Shown: positions 62,841 through 64,000 of the stretch, piece by piece | How positions within the stretch are numbered: the first letter of the stretch is position 1 | Layout: each line of letters opens with the position of its first letter | DNA from: Pseudanabaena yagii GIHE-NHR1 | GTDB taxonomy: Bacteria > Cyanobacteriota > Cyanobacteriia > Pseudanabaenales > Pseudanabaenaceae | Assembly (NCBI RefSeq): GCF_012863495.1 | Contig: NZ_JAAVJL010000001.1 | Location: forward strand, 186,001 to 250,000 | Reading direction: 5' to 3' | DNA length: 64,000 bases | Translations under genes and position numbers: made by a program | Notes under the pieces: generated by a model | Database searches by the model: none | What the model was told of the DNA's origin: nothing | What the model saw: only the letters and a program-made list of their open reading frames with translations

Positions 62841-63212
62841 ATGAGTAATAGCCGAATTTTTGATAGTGCTAAGTTTTTTCAATCAACAAAAGGAGATCCT
62901 ATTCGCTCAGTCATTACCGAATCTCCAGATACCGTCGTTGTTGCTTGGTATATTAACCCCAATCAAGAAATTGCGCCCCATCTTCATCCTCATGGACAGG
63001 ACACTTGGACTATTTTGCAGGGCAAAGGCAAATATTATTTAGATCAACAAGGTAGAACTGAAGCGATCGCCGCAGGCGATATCGTAATTGCACCTAAAGG
63101 CTTTGTGCATGGAGTATTGAACGATGGCGAAGAACCGTTAGTTTTTATCTCAACCGTTTCACCTGCTACCGCAGGGTATCAACCTGTATTGATAAGTACT
63201 TCGACTTCATAA
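62841..63212 (+). CDS. Small cupin protein
   Basis: 123 residues. Cupin motif 1 is in EIAPHLHPHGQDTWTILQGK with metal His, and motif 2 in GDIVIAPKGFVHGVLNDGEE. Single-domain cupin; the substrate is unknown. Unlike the cupin at 38585 it is not in an operon. The stop overlaps a 29-bp palindrome. Confidence 0.88.
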   Translation: MSNSRIFDSAKFFQSTKGDPIRSVITESPDTVVVAWYINPNQEIAPHLHPHGQDTWTILQGKGKYYLDQQGRTEAIAAGDIVIAPKGFVHGVLNDGEEPLVFISTVSPATAGYQPVLISTSTS

Positions 63213-63269
63213 AACCCAAAGAGGCTGTTTTGCTCGCGTAGCGAGCAAAACAGCCTCTTTGGGTTTTAT
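63209..63269. terminator. 29-bp perfect palindrome across cupin stop
   Basis: Arms begin ATAAAACCCAAAGAGGCTGT and end TTGCTCGC, with a GTA triloop. The stop TAA at 63210-63212 lies in the left arm. Shares the AAAACCCAAAGA base with 10583 and 56505. Confidence 0.7.
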
Positions 63270-63293
63270 TGTAATTTTTTTGGCATAGAAACT

Positions 63294-63692
63294 ATGAAAT
63301 GGTTGATGCAATATTTTCGAGAGATCAAACTCAATAAATTAATTTTATGGTGCTATTTAATTTGGTATTTAGTGATCATTACTTTTCATTTTGACCCTAC
63401 GCCTAAAATATGGATCAATGCGATGGGAATAAGTGTTGTAATTGGTACTGCACTAATCTTAAGTGTTTCTAATAGCAATGACAAAGTGGATTATTGGCAA
63501 GTATTTCGACTGTACTTAATGCCCTTTTGTGTATCTAGTTTCTCTTCACTGATCAAAGATCAAGGTTTTATCGTAATTATTTCCCCTAAGCCACAGGAAA
63601 CAATATTGGCAATCTTAAGCTGTGTGATTTTCCTGTTAATTATTGGCGCGATTAAATTCACGAATAGAGAGATTAAACAAGAAATTGGCTAA
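63294..63692 (+). CDS. Small multi-pass membrane protein
   Basis: 132 residues with about four hydrophobic helices (KLILWCYLIWYLVIITFHF, WINAMGISVVIGTALILSV, VFRLYLMPFCVSSFSSLI, TILAILSCVIFLLIIGAIKF) and charged ends. No recognised family. Function unknown. It ends at the start of dispersed repeat A copy 2. Confidence 0.65.
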   Translation: MKWLMQYFREIKLNKLILWCYLIWYLVIITFHFDPTPKIWINAMGISVVIGTALILSVSNSNDKVDYWQVFRLYLMPFCVSSFSSLIKDQGFIVIISPKPQETILAILSCVIFLLIIGAIKFTNREIKQEIG

Positions 63693-63795
63693 TACAGAAA
63701 CTAAAAATGGCATAGCCATTTTTAGCTTTGAAAAGCTTTACTGGGTTTGGTTTTAAATTCACAAAAATGCAGTCACACTTTCGTGAATTGGTATA
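63692..63795. repeat. Dispersed repeat A, copy 2 (inverted)
   Basis: Read on the minus strand it starts ATACCAATTCACGAAAGTGT, then passes through CCAAACCCAGTAAAGC and CTAAAAATGGC, like 57791-57894. Orientation is opposite to copy 1. Confidence 0.7.
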
Positions 63796-63861
63796 ACTTG
63801 TAAGCTAAGCTCGTAAATGCACTGCAACACTTGCTACACTTCCCTGCTTCATGAGGTAAAA

Positions 63862-64000
63862 ATGCCTGCAAAAGATATGTTCCATGACAGCGCTAAAGCA
63901 GCATTGCTCAAGGATGGCTGGACAATTACCCATGATCCACTAAGTTTACGCATGGGGAAAAAGGATTTTTTCGTGGATTTAGGCGCAGAGAAACTTTTGG
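63862..64000 (+). CDS. XisH-family protein (3' truncated by window end)
   Basis: The first 46 codons, starting MPAKDMFHDSAKAALLKDGW then TITHDPLSLRMGKKDFFVDLGAE, match the XisH family of cyanobacterial fdxN-element excision control factors. GAGG lies upstream. XisH is usually followed by XisI; that gene would be outside the window. XisH has an endonuclease-like fold. The gene has no excision element in view. Confidence 0.9.
   Translation, partial: MPAKDMFHDSAKAALLKDGWTITHDPLSLRMGKKDFFVDLGAEKLL

Noticed and set aside
1-64000. CRISPR array
   Set aside because: No regularly spaced direct repeats with unique spacers were seen; the repeated words are palindromes or dispersed repeats.

Overview
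The window is from a filamentous-type cyanobacterium. The evidence is a phycocyanin operon (cpcB, cpcA) with its lyase genes cpcE and cpcF, very frequent HIP1 octamers (GCGATCGC), a DUF3155 gene, a PCP-reductase-domain gene, an XisH gene and an apocarotenoid oxygenase. Gene content and style suggest something near Pseudanabaena, but that genus is an inference.

Layout. 1-12.6 kb: chromosomal genes (oligopeptide ABC ATPase, PLP decarboxylase, nrdR, DUF3155, a sugar-phosphate transferase, a three-PAS hybrid kinase, a LapA-like membrane protein, ubiX, a Ser/Thr kinase fused to DUF4189). 12.6-29.5 kb: a surface-glycan cluster, all on the minus strand, starting with a Wzt-type ABC ATPase and running through methyltransferases and glycosyltransferases. 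Its middle (17.9-22.6 kb) is broken by three insertion sequences, one nested in another, which leave FkbM-methyltransferase and GT2 pseudogenes. 29.7-36.4 kb: tRNA-Leu, proA, glyQ, cpcBA and cpcEF. 36.4-41.2 kb: an apocarotenoid oxygenase/cupin/NAD-epimerase operon divergent from a PadR regulator, with a long palindromic operator between them, followed by a PCP_red mini-protein. 41.4-49.4 kb: GspE/PilB ATPase, DUF427, a four-module glycosyltransferase-STAS-sugar transferase fusion, TldE/PmbA and an AarF/UbiB kinase. 49.7-56.5 kb: a run of four same-strand genes (coiled-coil protein, trans-envelope OmpA/BON protein, small Ras-like GTPase, hybrid histidine kinase) that looks like one signalling unit. 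56.7-64 kb: ychF, two DUF29 genes, an IS982 element, a 24-codon mini-gene with a very strong ribosome binding site, tyrA, rpmB, a DUF91-like nuclease, a cupin, a membrane protein and the start of xisH.

A theme across the whole window is a class of long, near-perfect palindromes, usually with a 3-nt loop (TTC, TTT, GAA, GTA, GCA), placed right after or across stop codons. Arm sequence differs from gene to gene while the architecture is kept. Some have terminal A/T tracts and could be bidirectional terminators; many do not. Two further dispersed repeats of about 100 bp each occur as pairs.

The best candidates for undescribed biology are the GTPase/OmpA/kinase unit (49.7-56.5 kb), the four-module sugar-transferase fusion (43.9-46.1 kb), the 24-aa mini-gene near 60.1 kb, and the PadR-controlled apocarotenoid operon. 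All functional statements rest on motif reading by eye; no database search was possible.
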